Source of the DNA: Hyphococcus sp.
GTDB taxonomy: Bacteria > Pseudomonadota > Alphaproteobacteria > Caulobacterales > Parvularculaceae
Direction of reading: 5' to 3'
Assembly (NCBI GenBank): GCA_021776245.1
Contig: JAJFGF010000039.1
Coordinates: 62,001-126,000, forward strand
DNA: 64,000 nucleotides
How positions within the stretch are numbered: position 1 is the stretch's first letter; every line of letters starts with the position of its first letter. The translations under genes and the position numbers were made by a program. Positions 38,864 through 47,516 of this stretch are shown piece after piece. The notes beneath the pieces were generated by a model that saw nothing but the letters and a program-made list of their open reading frames with translations, was not told the DNA's origin and searched no databases.

Positions 38864-39490
38864 ATGCCGGAACTGGCCGTGCAAATTGACGCGCCAATCG
38901 ACGAAAAAACCGCCGCTATCGTCGATGCGGCGCGGAAAACCTTCCTCTCGCGGGGGTTTGACGCTGCAAGCATGGATCACATTGCCCTGACTGCCGGCGT
39001 ATCGAAAAGAACGGTCTATAATCGCTTCCGCTCAAAAGAAGAGCTTTTTGGCGCTGCAATTACCGAGACCTGTCAGAATCTTCTGCCCGTCAATGTAGAC
39101 GACATCGAAGCCAGCCTTGAGCCCCACGAACTTGTCCTTGAACTCAGCAGACAGGTCGTGCGCGGCATTCTTCAACCGGAGGCTTTGTCGCTGCGCAGGA
39201 TCGCCGCTTTCGAGGCAGAACGTACGCCCGCCATAGGACAGGCCTTTCTGGAACATGGGCCGCAATGGATGGTTGATAAATACGCACCGATAATGGAGCG
39301 CCTCGCCGAAAAAGGCGTTTTTGAAATTGCCGACGCCAGGCAGGCGATCTGGCAGCTTGGCGCCCTTATTACCGAACCCTTGCATACGATGGTTCTCATG
39401 GGCGCCGGACCGGATAACCTCGAAAAAGCAATTGACGATCAGGTCAATCGCGGCGTTGCCGCCTTTATGAAGATTTACAGCCCTTCTTAA
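38864..39490 (+). CDS. TetR family transcriptional regulator
   Basis: 208 residues. The N-terminal DNA-binding domain (about 14-62) shows the family pattern: AARKTFLSRGFDAASMDHIA then TAGVSKRTVYNRFRSKEELF. The C-terminal ligand domain resembles the AefR-like type. A GGAAGGGGG run precedes the ATG. It is divergent from the PBP gene across 147 bases, so that gene or its own promoter may be a target, but no palindromic operator stands out. Convergent with the OmpA-like gene across a strong bidirectional terminator. Confidence 0.93.
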   Translation: MPELAVQIDAPIDEKTAAIVDAARKTFLSRGFDAASMDHIALTAGVSKRTVYNRFRSKEELFGAAITETCQNLLPVNVDDIEASLEPHELVLELSRQVVRGILQPEALSLRRIAAFEAERTPAIGQAFLEHGPQWMVDKYAPIMERLAEKGVFEIADARQAIWQLGALITEPLHTMVLMGAGPDNLEKAIDDQVNRGVAAFMKIYSPS

Positions 39491-39539
39491 ACGGACAAGG
39501 CCCACCGATATTTAAGGCGGCAAGACCACCTCATTAAAA

Positions 39540-39571
39540 AAAGCCGGCGCGGTTTTCACCGCGCCGGCTTT
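39540..39571. terminator. Bidirectional Rho-independent terminator
   Basis: Perfect arms AAAGCCGGCGCGG (39540-39552) and CCGCGCCGGCTTT (39559-39571) around a 6-base loop. There is a T-run after the hairpin on the plus strand and a run of A before it that becomes T on the minus strand. It serves both tetR and the OmpA-like gene. Confidence 0.9.
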
Positions 39572-39592
39572 CTTGTTTTTTCTGGACGATTC

Positions 39593-40723
39593 TTATTCGA
39601 AGCTGATCGTCACATCCGTGCGACGGTTAAGCGGCTCGCGCACGCCGTCCGCCGTTGGTTTCGCCGGGTTATCTTCGCCAAAAGCTTCCGTGCGAATCGC
39701 ATCCGCGGAAACGCCGTTGACGACCAATGCGTCAGTGACAACGCGAGCGCGACGCTCGGAAAGCGCCTGATTATAAGCGGAATTACCTGATCGGTCCGCA
39801 TTACCCTGAACGACGACTGTGTCGATGTCGTTAGCCAGCGCACGTGCGGCGGCTTCCTGAACCAGGGTCGCAGCCTGTGCGGTCAGGTTCGATTTGTCAT
39901 AGTCGAAATAGACAGTGAAATTGACCGGATCGAGATCGGCGCTCGCGTCTTCGACAAGTTGCGGAGGACATTGAGACGTCATCGGAACGCTGGAACCGTC
40001 CCAGCAATCCTTATATTGCGGCGCTTGAGCTGGCGCTTCGCCAAAGTTCCAGCGCAGCCCTGCAAAAAAGCTATGTGCGCCATATCCGGCCGCGATGCTC
40101 GCGGGGGCGCCGTTTAGCGTCGACGTTAGATTATTCTTGGTTGTACCAAAATAGCGGTAAGAAACGTCAAGCGCCAGACTTTCCGCCAGTTCAACGGCAA
40201 CGCCGGCAATCCCCTGATACGCAAAGGTCCGATTGTGTACGCCATAGCCAATCGCGATCGGGGCGTTCGCTCCGATGATGTCATGGTCTACATCTGCAAC
40301 ACCAATGCCGCCGCCAATATAAGGCGTAAACCGCGACCCCATGTCGAAGTCGCGCAAAATATTGAACATCAAAGCGACCGCTGTGCTGTCACCAGCGATC
40401 GTGCCCGCAGGAAAGCCGATGAAGCCCGGTTTCGCGGCGATACTGTTGATGTCATTATTGCGATGAGAAAACTCAAGCTCCGTGCGCCAGCTATTGCCCC
40501 AATCATAACCGAGTGCGGCATAGACGCCGATCCCGCTGGAGTGATCGGCATCGCTGTCGAAAATAAACGCGCCGCCGCCGCCAGGGCCGTCATTGCTGAC
40601 ATCGCCATCTTTCAAAAGGTTAAGTCCGGCGCCAATTGCGCCATAAAGGCCTTCATAAGCGTGTGCTGCCGGTGTGATCGCCAATGTTGCGGCTGCCGCA
40701 AGCAAAGTAGTTCTGATTTTCAT
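39593..40723 (-). CDS. OmpA family outer membrane protein
   Basis: 376 residues with a signal peptide (about 1-22, ending AHA). The N-terminal part is an 8-strand beta-barrel pattern with alternating aromatic residues (YAALGYDWGNSWRTELEFS, FTPYIGGGIGVADVDH). A linker with two cysteines (about 242-255) leads to the OmpA-like peptidoglycan-binding domain, recognisable by VVQGNADRSGNSAYNQALSE. It links outer membrane and cell wall. GAGGAGGGG precedes the ATG, indicating strong translation. It is longer than E. coli OmpA, as is usual here. Confidence 0.93.
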   Translation of the reverse strand: MKIRTTLLAAAATLAITPAAHAYEGLYGAIGAGLNLLKDGDVSNDGPGGGGAFIFDSDADHSSGIGVYAALGYDWGNSWRTELEFSHRNNDINSIAAKPGFIGFPAGTIAGDSTAVALMFNILRDFDMGSRFTPYIGGGIGVADVDHDIIGANAPIAIGYGVHNRTFAYQGIAGVAVELAESLALDVSYRYFGTTKNNLTSTLNGAPASIAAGYGAHSFFAGLRWNFGEAPAQAPQYKDCWDGSSVPMTSQCPPQLVEDASADLDPVNFTVYFDYDKSNLTAQAATLVQEAAARALANDIDTVVVQGNADRSGNSAYNQALSERRARVVTDALVVNGVSADAIRTEAFGEDNPAKPTADGVREPLNRRTDVTISFE

Positions 40724-40980
40724 ATTTCCCCTCCTCAGGTGCTTCGTTCATTTACCGCCAGCATATCTGCGCGGAATCCGGCAAAATTCAGGCAAGTCGT
40801 ATCCGGTTTGAATCCCAAAATATAGACAATTCGGTGTCAATCACCCGGTTTCTGGCAAATTCACATTAACGATGTTGCATCATCGCATCGCTCTCGGCAA
40901 GACTGGCGGTAAATTTGCCGCTGGTGGCTGTTGCGCGGCAATGGATTCGACGTCGAAATCACCCAAACGGAGGGATTTTC

Positions 40981-42339
40981 ATGCGCCTCGCCGCCATTTC
41001 ATTGCTGTTTTTTACACCGTTTACGACAGCGCTCGCCGCTGGCGACAATGACGCACGCCTGCATGAATTGCAGGCCGCTGTTTCCGCTGAGAGAATTCAG
41101 GCGGATATCGAGCGGCTTGTGGGTTTTGGAACGCGCCATACATTGTCGGAAACCGCCTCCGAATCACGTGGCATCGGCGCCGCAAGACGCTGGATAAAGG
41201 CGGAATTTGAACGCATTTCCGCCGATTGTCGCGGCTGCCTTGAGGTGCGCTTTGTCAGCGATTTCGTCGAGGGCGAACCGCGCATTCCTGAGCGTACAGA
41301 AGTCGTCAGCGTGGTCGCGATACAACGCGGGCGTTTGGACCCTGACCGAATGGTGATGATGAGCGGCGATATTGATTCGCGGGTCAGTGATCCTCTCAAC
41401 GGAACTTCGGACAGCCCTGGCGCCAATGATAACGCGTCCGGGCTCGCAGGCGTCCTCGAAGCCGCCCGCGTCTTATCCAAAGAAAAATTTGACGGCACAA
41501 TTGTTTATGCAGCGCTCGCCGGCGAAGAGCAGGGATTGTTTGGCGGCAAAATCCTCGCGGCCAAGGCCCTTGAAGAAGGCTGGCGCATCAAGGCTGTCCT
41601 TAACAACGATATGATCGGAAATATCGAGGGCGTCGACGGTGTCATCGACAATGCCACGGCGCGGGTTTTTTCTGAAGGCACGCGCGCCGTTGAAACGCCT
41701 GCAGAGGCGATCCTGCGCCGTTTCAGAGGCGGCGAAGTTGATTCGCCCTCGCGCAACCTTGCCCGGTATATTGATCGGCTGGCCGATCAATATATTCCAA
41801 ATCTCAATGTGATGATGGTCTACCGGCTCGATCGATTTCGCCGCGGCGGTCACCATCGGCCATTCAACGATGTCGGCATTCCGGGCGTTCGCATTATGGA
41901 AACCCATGAAAACTATAATCGTCAGCATCAGGATATACGGAACGAAAATGGCGTTGACTATGGCGACGTCTTGAGCGGCGTGAATTTCGATTATGCACGC
42001 AAATTGACTTCATTAAACGTCGTGGCCCTCGCTTCAATGTCCGCAGCGCCGCCTTTCCCAGCCGGGGTTGAAATCGAGGGCGCGGTTTCGCGATCAACAA
42101 CCCTGAAATGGGTGCGCCCGGAAGGCCGCGCCGCGCGGCATCTCGCCGGTTATCGTATTTATTGGCGTCTCACCGACGCACCGCAATGGACCCATAGCGT
42201 TTATGTCGGCGATGTATCCGAGCACACGCTCGAAAATATTGTCATCGATAATTACTATTTTGGGGTCGCGTCGGTCGCCGATGACGGCGCCGAAAGCCCG
42301 GTGGTTTTCCCCGGACCCGCCGGCAGTTTTGGCGACTAA
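40981..42339 (+). CDS. Exported M28-family peptidase with C-terminal Fn3-like domain
   Basis: 452 residues from the ATG preceded by GGAGGGA. Signal peptide at about 1-20. The M28 aminopeptidase core has zinc-site positions GANDNASG (bridging Asp150), ALAGEEQGLFG (Glu182/183), LNNDMIGN (Asp210) and RGGHHRPFND (His291/292). The first-ligand position, normally H in a HxD motif, reads SGDIDSR, with Asp130 instead of His. Residues from about 360 (PFPAGVEIEG to the end) look like a fibronectin type III domain. Likely a periplasmic or secreted aminopeptidase. Confidence 0.88.
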   Translation: MRLAAISLLFFTPFTTALAAGDNDARLHELQAAVSAERIQADIERLVGFGTRHTLSETASESRGIGAARRWIKAEFERISADCRGCLEVRFVSDFVEGEPRIPERTEVVSVVAIQRGRLDPDRMVMMSGDIDSRVSDPLNGTSDSPGANDNASGLAGVLEAARVLSKEKFDGTIVYAALAGEEQGLFGGKILAAKALEEGWRIKAVLNNDMIGNIEGVDGVIDNATARVFSEGTRAVETPAEAILRRFRGGEVDSPSRNLARYIDRLADQYIPNLNVMMVYRLDRFRRGGHHRPFNDVGIPGVRIMETHENYNRQHQDIRNENGVDYGDVLSGVNFDYARKLTSLNVVALASMSAAPPFPAGVEIEGAVSRSTTLKWVRPEGRAARHLAGYRIYWRLTDAPQWTHSVYVGDVSEHTLENIVIDNYYFGVASVADDGAESPVVFPGPAGSFGD

Positions 42340-42521
42340 ATGACAATATCGCTGGCGGCGACACGCCGCCGCATATCAGGCGAGTAGGCTTCGCGTTCTG
42401 CAACCGCGCTGCGAATTAGGGCGCATTGCCGCGCCCCTATTGGCATTCTTTCCGGTGGAAATTAAAAATTGGACGTTTATAGTCGAACGCTGGGGAATGG
42501 ACGAAACCGTGGGGTATCCAA

Positions 42522-42650
42522 ATGAAGGCTCTTATCTGGCTAATTCTTTTATTGCTGGCGGCAGCCGGCGTTGCGTCAATCGTTGACTACACAGGCGTCT
42601 ATGACGTGCCAATGATTGAGGTTTCCAAACAAGCCGACGCTCAAGAATAA
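42522..42650 (+). CDS. Small predicted membrane or exported protein, 42 residues
   Basis: ATG at 42522 to TAA at 42648, preceded by GTGGGG seven bases upstream. The product starts MKALIWLILLLLAAAGVASI, a hydrophobic helix, followed by a polar tail that starts VDYTGVYDVPM and ends DAQE. It could be a single-pass microprotein or a signal peptide plus a tiny secreted peptide. It sits alone in a 420-base gap between two larger genes and is followed by a strong terminator, which supports a real transcript. No homologue recognised. Confidence 0.5.
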   Translation: MKALIWLILLLLAAAGVASIVDYTGVYDVPMIEVSKQADAQE

Positions 42651-42706
42651 TTTCGCTATCCGCCGGGCTCCTTGGAGGGCGCCGACGGCTGTTAAATGCA
42701 ATCAAA

Positions 42707-42736
42707 AAAGCCCGGCGCATGAATGCGCCGGGCTTT
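42707..42736. terminator. Bidirectional terminator between the small ORF and the POT transporter
   Basis: Arms AAAGCCCGGCGCA (42707-42719) and TGCGCCGGGCTTT (42724-42736) are perfect complements with a 4-base loop TGAA. The plus strand continues into ATTTTTT and the minus strand into TTTGATT. Confidence 0.9.
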
Positions 42737-42759
42737 ATTTTTTGGATTACTGGTTCCGT

Positions 42760-44604
42760 CTATTCAGCGGGTTGTTCTTTTTGCGGAGGATGAACGCCGC
42801 CAGCGCCACGCTGACCCAGTTGAGGCTCTCCCGCCAGAGCATGCGCCGGATCGCCCTTCATCGTATCAAGATGCATGAGCTTTTTGATGATCGGCGAGAT
42901 CAACAACATCACAACGCCGACGCCCATCGCCACATAGGCCACATTCGCATAGACCTCTGCATATCCCGCTTTTGCTGCAGCGACATCTGTCAGCTGACCG
43001 CCGATTGTCTCGGCGCCTGTCGTGCGCGCAATAACGCCTGCAAGATAATTCGACAGACCGGAATAAAGGAACCAGGCGCCCATGCTCATGCCGACCGCGC
43101 GCGCTGGCGCCAGTTTTGTCACTTGTGACAAGCCGACAGGAGACAGCATCAACTCGCCCATAGTGTGAATCCAGTAAATCAGGAAGATGAAATAAACCGC
43201 AGTAAGCCCCGCGCCCGCACCGGAGGCCCCAATGCCGCCCACAAGAGACAGGAAACCCAAGCCCGCAAGGAAAACACCAAACGCAAATTTTACCGGCGCT
43301 GAGGGTTCCAATCTACGTTTGGAAAGAGCAACCCACATCCACGCAAAAAGCGGTGCGAACATGACAATAAATCCCGCGTTCAGCGCTTGAAAAACTGGCG
43401 TCTCTACGTGCCATCCGAAAATATCACGATCGACAAACCTGTCGGTGAACAAAGTCAGCGACGAGCCCGCCTGCTCGAACAACGCCCAGAAGGGAATTTG
43501 CGCGAGAATAAAATATATTGCCGCCAACATGCGGTCCCGCTCTTCACCGGCCAATTTCGTGATCGCATAACCAACGAGAAACAAAAATACAAAGATACCC
43601 AGCATGCCCACGAACCACTCTGGAACCAGATGTGCGTTCATGACGGTGAGCATGGCGAACACGATAATGCCTACACCGGCGAGGTAACACGCCCATTCAA
43701 CATTGATTGGTCCGAAAACTTTTTCTTTGAGTTTTTCGAGGCTTGGCGGATCGGCGCGGCCTTCAAGCCAAGGTTGAAAAATCAGGAACGTCAACAAGCC
43801 CGCAAGCATCCCTACGCCAGCGAGCCCGAAACCCCAATTCCAACCATAACGGATGCCAATAATGCCGACTGTAAAAGACGATATTAGTGAGCCAAGGTTG
43901 ATCCCCATGTAAAATATGGTGAATCCGGAATCGCGTCTTGTGTCGCCAAGCCCGTAAAGCGAGCCGACAATGGTGGAAATATTCGCTTTGAGAAAACCAA
44001 CACCAGCAATGATCAGAGCCAATGCCAGATAGAGGATGTTGACGTATAGTTCCTGTTTTTCGACTCTCGTTGTAAACGCTTCAGTCGAAATCGTTGACGG
44101 CAACCCCACGGCGGCAGGATCGTCAAGAATCAATTCTGTGGCGCGCTCATTAAACTTCATTAGCGAGCGACCGGTATCAGATATCAAAACCCGCGGCGCA
44201 TTACTGCCGCGTCCATCCACCTCGATCTGATAATCTTGCCCCTCAAAGGTCAGAAATTCTTTCGAACCGCCGCCTTCGAACGCCATCAGGCCATGGCCCA
44301 TGACGAGGAGTATTGCGCCAAAGGTCACGGCTTTTCGCTGGCCAAGATAGCGATCGGCGAGCGAACCGCCGATGATCGTCATCACATAAACCAGCGCGGT
44401 GTAAGCGCCATACATTACGGCGGAACGTTCATCGGAAAACAAAAAATGCTGGGTAAGATAGAGGATTAAGAGGCCGCGCATCCCGTAATAGGAAAACCGC
44501 TCCCACATTTCTGTAAAAAACAAGATGTAAAGCCCGCGCGGATGGCCGAAAATGGTTTTTTCGCCAGCCGGCATGCCGCCCGGCGCTGCTGCCGCTTCGC
44601 TCAT
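42760..44604 (-). CDS. POT family proton-dependent peptide transporter
   Basis: 614 residues, about 14 membrane helices. The start region FTEMWERFSYYGMRGLLILYL is the ExxERFxYYG proton-coupling signature of the POT/PTR family. An insertion of roughly 60 residues between early helices (about 120-180, with little hydrophobicity) is a lineage feature. The C-terminal tail is polar. Imports di- or tripeptides with protons. The 211 bases upstream (44605-44816) hold its promoter and no other recognisable feature. Confidence 0.93.
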   Translation of the reverse strand: MSEAAAAPGGMPAGEKTIFGHPRGLYILFFTEMWERFSYYGMRGLLILYLTQHFLFSDERSAVMYGAYTALVYVMTIIGGSLADRYLGQRKAVTFGAILLVMGHGLMAFEGGGSKEFLTFEGQDYQIEVDGRGSNAPRVLISDTGRSLMKFNERATELILDDPAAVGLPSTISTEAFTTRVEKQELYVNILYLALALIIAGVGFLKANISTIVGSLYGLGDTRRDSGFTIFYMGINLGSLISSFTVGIIGIRYGWNWGFGLAGVGMLAGLLTFLIFQPWLEGRADPPSLEKLKEKVFGPINVEWACYLAGVGIIVFAMLTVMNAHLVPEWFVGMLGIFVFLFLVGYAITKLAGEERDRMLAAIYFILAQIPFWALFEQAGSSLTLFTDRFVDRDIFGWHVETPVFQALNAGFIVMFAPLFAWMWVALSKRRLEPSAPVKFAFGVFLAGLGFLSLVGGIGASGAGAGLTAVYFIFLIYWIHTMGELMLSPVGLSQVTKLAPARAVGMSMGAWFLYSGLSNYLAGVIARTTGAETIGGQLTDVAAAKAGYAEVYANVAYVAMGVGVVMLLISPIIKKLMHLDTMKGDPAHALAGEPQLGQRGAGGVHPPQKEQPAE

Positions 44605-44816
44605 AAAAACTCCCTCAAATGCGTGACCTGATGCGGCCTGCGCAATTTATCTGCCCTGTTCGCGCCCGTCCGGGCGCCCCAAATTAGCGCGCACTCTATG
44701 CCAGATTTCCCCGGAAAATCCAGCATTTACCGGATTTTACACAAAGCGGCGCCTGACTACGCTACCAGACCAGCCGAACTTTATGGCGAAAAATGGACGG
44801 CGCCAGCGATTTCCTC

Positions 44817-45077
44817 CTATTCGCGGCGATTTGATCGATTGCGGAGCGCACGTAGCAGGCCGACCGTGGATATGGCGAGCCAGAACCCCTCTACGACGAC
44901 AGATGCGGCGTTGAATGTGAAGTAGAGCGAAAACAAAATCAAAAGGGCGCCCACCCCGTTGAGCGCGGGATAAAGCGGGCGGCCAACATCCATGCGGCCC
45001 AGTTGCGACAGGAAATAAGTCGCGACAATCAAGCTGACGCCAACAAAGCCGACAATATCCGGTGCAGTGAGGTTCAT
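44817..45077 (-). CDS. CBU_0592-like small membrane protein
   Basis: 86 residues with three hydrophobic segments: DIVGFVGVSLIVATYFL, PALNGVGALLILFSLYF and VVVEGFWLAISTVGLL. The pattern (VGFxGVxLIVxxYFL, then RPLYPALNGVGALLIL) matches the CBU_0592 family of uncharacterised membrane proteins. The frame reaches 45230, but the ATG at 45077 is the sensible start; 45095 is an alternative. It follows the GNAT gene downstream of lpd. Confidence 0.7.
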   Translation of the reverse strand: MNLTAPDIVGFVGVSLIVATYFLSQLGRMDVGRPLYPALNGVGALLILFSLYFTFNAASVVVEGFWLAISTVGLLRALRNRSNRRE

Positions 45078-45120
45078 GCGCGCATGTCTAGCCATGCCGT
45101 GATTGAAAACAAGGGGCCGT

Positions 45121-45582
45121 TCAGGCGCGCGGCCGCCATCCGCATTTGCCGGTTTCAACATACCGCGCGCCCAGTTTTCTGTAAAACGCAATCGCGCGTT
45201 CATTGTCTGGCTGAACAGTCCAACTGACAAACGCGCCGGTTTCTTCTGCCAGCGCGAACACGCGCTTCATTAACATATGCCCGAGACCATAACGGCGAAA
45301 TCCGGGCTGCACATATAGATCGTCGATGACAATCCTCGGCGCGCCGCTCCAGATATGGAAATCTTCCGTATAGGTTGCATAGGCCGCGGCTTTGCTTTCG
45401 GCTTCCGCAATAAAGCCGCGCCATTTCGGGCGCTCGCCAAAACCGGTTTCTTTCAACCGCGCAGGCGATGTCGTAACAAATTCGCGCTCGCCTTCATGGT
45501 CTGCGAGCGCACAAAGCATATCGAAGACGGCGTCAATATCGCGTGGCTCAATTGAACGAATGGAAAATGTCGGCGCGGTCAT
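45121..45582 (-). CDS. GNAT family N-acetyltransferase
   Basis: 153 residues. The acetyl-CoA-binding motif A is VQPGFRRYGLGHMLMKRVF, and motif B has SWTVQPDNERAIAFYRKLG. The substrate is unknown. The ATG at 45580-45582 follows the lpd stop by one base, showing tight coupling to the dehydrogenase operon; the frame to 45693 would run into lpd. Confidence 0.88.
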   Translation of the reverse strand: MTAPTFSIRSIEPRDIDAVFDMLCALADHEGEREFVTTSPARLKETGFGERPKWRGFIAEAESKAAAYATYTEDFHIWSGAPRIVIDDLYVQPGFRRYGLGHMLMKRVFALAEETGAFVSWTVQPDNERAIAFYRKLGARYVETGKCGWRPRA

Positions 45583-45583
45583 T

Positions 45584-46987
45584 TCAGGCCTGCATGGTCC
45601 AACCCTCAACACCCATGGCCGCCTGACGCACCGCCTCGGAACGCGTGGGATGGGCATGACAAGTGCGCGCGATGTCTTCAGAGGCGCCGCCAAACTCCAT
45701 CACGCTGACAGCTTCGGCGATGAGTTCGCCCGCGTCGACGCCCACAATATGACATCCAAGCACGCGGTCCGTTTCAGCGTCAGCGAGAATTTTAACGAAT
45801 CCGTCGGTCTCGTGATTGGTTTTGGCGCGGCTGTTTGCGGCGAACGGAAATTTGCCGATTTTATAAGCGATGCCAGCTTCTTTTAATTCTTCTTCGGTTT
45901 TTCCGACGCTGGCGACTTCCGGCCACGTGTAAACAACATTCGGTACGGTGTCGTAATTGACATGCCCCGCTTTGCCGGCAATCAATTCGACGCACGCAGT
46001 CCCGTCATCTTCCGCTTTATGGGCGAGCATCGGCCCGGTGATGCAATCGCCGATCGCCCAGACGCCGGGGGCTGTCGTCTTGAAATGATCGGTGACAATG
46101 AACCCCCGCTTGTCAGTTTCAACACCGACATTAGCGAGCCCAAGACCATCCGTATGGGGCCGGCGGCCAATTGCGACAAGCACCGCGTCGGCGTCGATGG
46201 TTTCCACGTCACCGCCCGCCGCAGGCTCAACGTTGAGCTTAACTTTGGTTTTTAGCTTTTCGGCGCCCGTAACCTTTGAAGAAAGTTTGAAATCAACGCC
46301 CTGCTTTTTGAGCATGCGCTGAAACTGTTTTGATACTTCTCCGTCCATCGTCGGCAGGATGCGATCAAGAAATTCCACTACGGTGACTTTCGACCCCAGC
46401 CGGCGCCAGACCGACCCGAGCTCAAGTCCGATAACGCCGCCGCCGATCACAACCAGATGCTTGGGAACTGCGGGCAGAGCCAATGCGCCGGTCGACGAAA
46501 CAATTTGCACTTCGTCGATTTCAACGCCAGGCAACGGCGTCACCTCCGACCCTGTCGCAATGATTATGTTTTTGGCCTCAAGCTCTGTCGGCGCATCGCC
46601 GGTAACGCGCACTTTGCCGGGCGCAACGATTTCGCCTGCGCCGAAAAACGTTTCGACCTTGTTTTTCTTCATCAAAAACGCAACGCCTTTGGTAAGACCG
46701 TCAACAGCGTCATCTTTTTGCTTGAGCATTTGAATCAGATCGAGCGATATTTTCCCGGTATTGATGCCCAGATTGGCAAAGCTCTTTCCCGCCGTCTCAA
46801 AAAGCTCAGATGCGTGCAGCAGCGCTTTTGAAGGAATACAACCGACATTGAGACATGTGCCGCCAAGTTTTTTTGTCTCGCGCTTTTCAATCAGCGCCGC
46901 CTTCAAACCGAGCTGTCCAGCGCGTATCGCGGCATTGTAACCGCCGGGTCCGGCGCCGATGATGATGACGTCATACTGTTCAGTCAT
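45584..46987 (-). CDS. lpd: Dihydrolipoamide dehydrogenase (E3)
   Basis: FAD flavoprotein that reoxidises lipoyl groups of 2-oxoacid dehydrogenases. FAD-binding IIGAGPGGYNAAIRAGQLG, redox disulfide GGTCLNVGCIPSKALL (Cys45, Cys50), NAD-binding VIGGGVIGLELGSVW and the C-terminal active-site histidine in CHAHPTRSEA are all present. 467 residues. Its place in the odhA-odhB cluster suggests it serves 2-oxoglutarate dehydrogenase. Confidence 0.97.
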   Translation of the reverse strand: MTEQYDVIIIGAGPGGYNAAIRAGQLGLKAALIEKRETKKLGGTCLNVGCIPSKALLHASELFETAGKSFANLGINTGKISLDLIQMLKQKDDAVDGLTKGVAFLMKKNKVETFFGAGEIVAPGKVRVTGDAPTELEAKNIIIATGSEVTPLPGVEIDEVQIVSSTGALALPAVPKHLVVIGGGVIGLELGSVWRRLGSKVTVVEFLDRILPTMDGEVSKQFQRMLKKQGVDFKLSSKVTGAEKLKTKVKLNVEPAAGGDVETIDADAVLVAIGRRPHTDGLGLANVGVETDKRGFIVTDHFKTTAPGVWAIGDCITGPMLAHKAEDDGTACVELIAGKAGHVNYDTVPNVVYTWPEVASVGKTEEELKEAGIAYKIGKFPFAANSRAKTNHETDGFVKILADAETDRVLGCHIVGVDAGELIAEAVSVMEFGGASEDIARTCHAHPTRSEAVRQAAMGVEGWTMQA

Positions 46988-47082
46988 AATATTCTTTTCA
47001 TTGTTGTGCGTTTGCGACGGACGTAATCGCCTGCATCTACGGCGTCAAGCGGACTAATTGTTGCTAACAGTTTCGGCAATCC

Positions 47083-47475
47083 TCAACGCCCGACAAGACG
47101 GAGCGCACCGAACGCACCCCCAAGGGTGACGAGAATTGAGCCTACGATCATCCAGCTCGGGTGTGGGATTTGAATCATCGTGATAGCAGCCCCGGCGTAC
47201 AATAGTGCGGCGACCCACCAAACCGCAACGGAGGAACCGTGCGCTATCAATTTCGCGGAAGCGCCGCCGACGAAAACGCCAAGTCCCCAGGCAATCAGAA
47301 CTGATATTTTGGCGCCAACCGGGATCTCATGCATGATTGCCTTCAAGGCTTGCGGGTCTTTTAAATCCACTCCCTCAGGCGGTGGGAACACCAAATGACC
47401 AAGCGATTCCGCAACAAAGACTACAAGCACGCCAACCAAGACACCGGCCAAGACACCTGCAATTGTGCGAACCAT
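47083..47475 (-). CDS. Small membrane protein between odhB and lpd
   Basis: 130 residues with about four hydrophobic segments (5-27, 57-75, 82-99, 106-125), rich in Gly, Ala and Val. One conserved-looking soluble loop is rich in prolines and acids (FPPPEGVDLKDP). Not recognised. It starts about 41 bases after odhB and ends about 95 bases before lpd, so it is probably in the same transcript, but a link to the enzyme complex is not evident. Confidence 0.7.
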   Translation of the reverse strand: MVRTIAGVLAGVLVGVLVVFVAESLGHLVFPPPEGVDLKDPQALKAIMHEIPVGAKISVLIAWGLGVFVGGASAKLIAHGSSVAVWWVAALLYAGAAITMIQIPHPSWMIVGSILVTLGGAFGALRLVGR

Positions 47476-47516
47476 GCGAGTCCTCCTAAATTTCAGCTCG
47501 CATTGATTATCGCAGC

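Noticed and set aside
42354-42370. GGCGGCG-ACA-CGCCGCC hairpin after the M28 peptidase as a terminator
   Set aside because: The stem is 7 bases with a 3-base loop but there is no T-run. It may fold, but I cannot call it a terminator.
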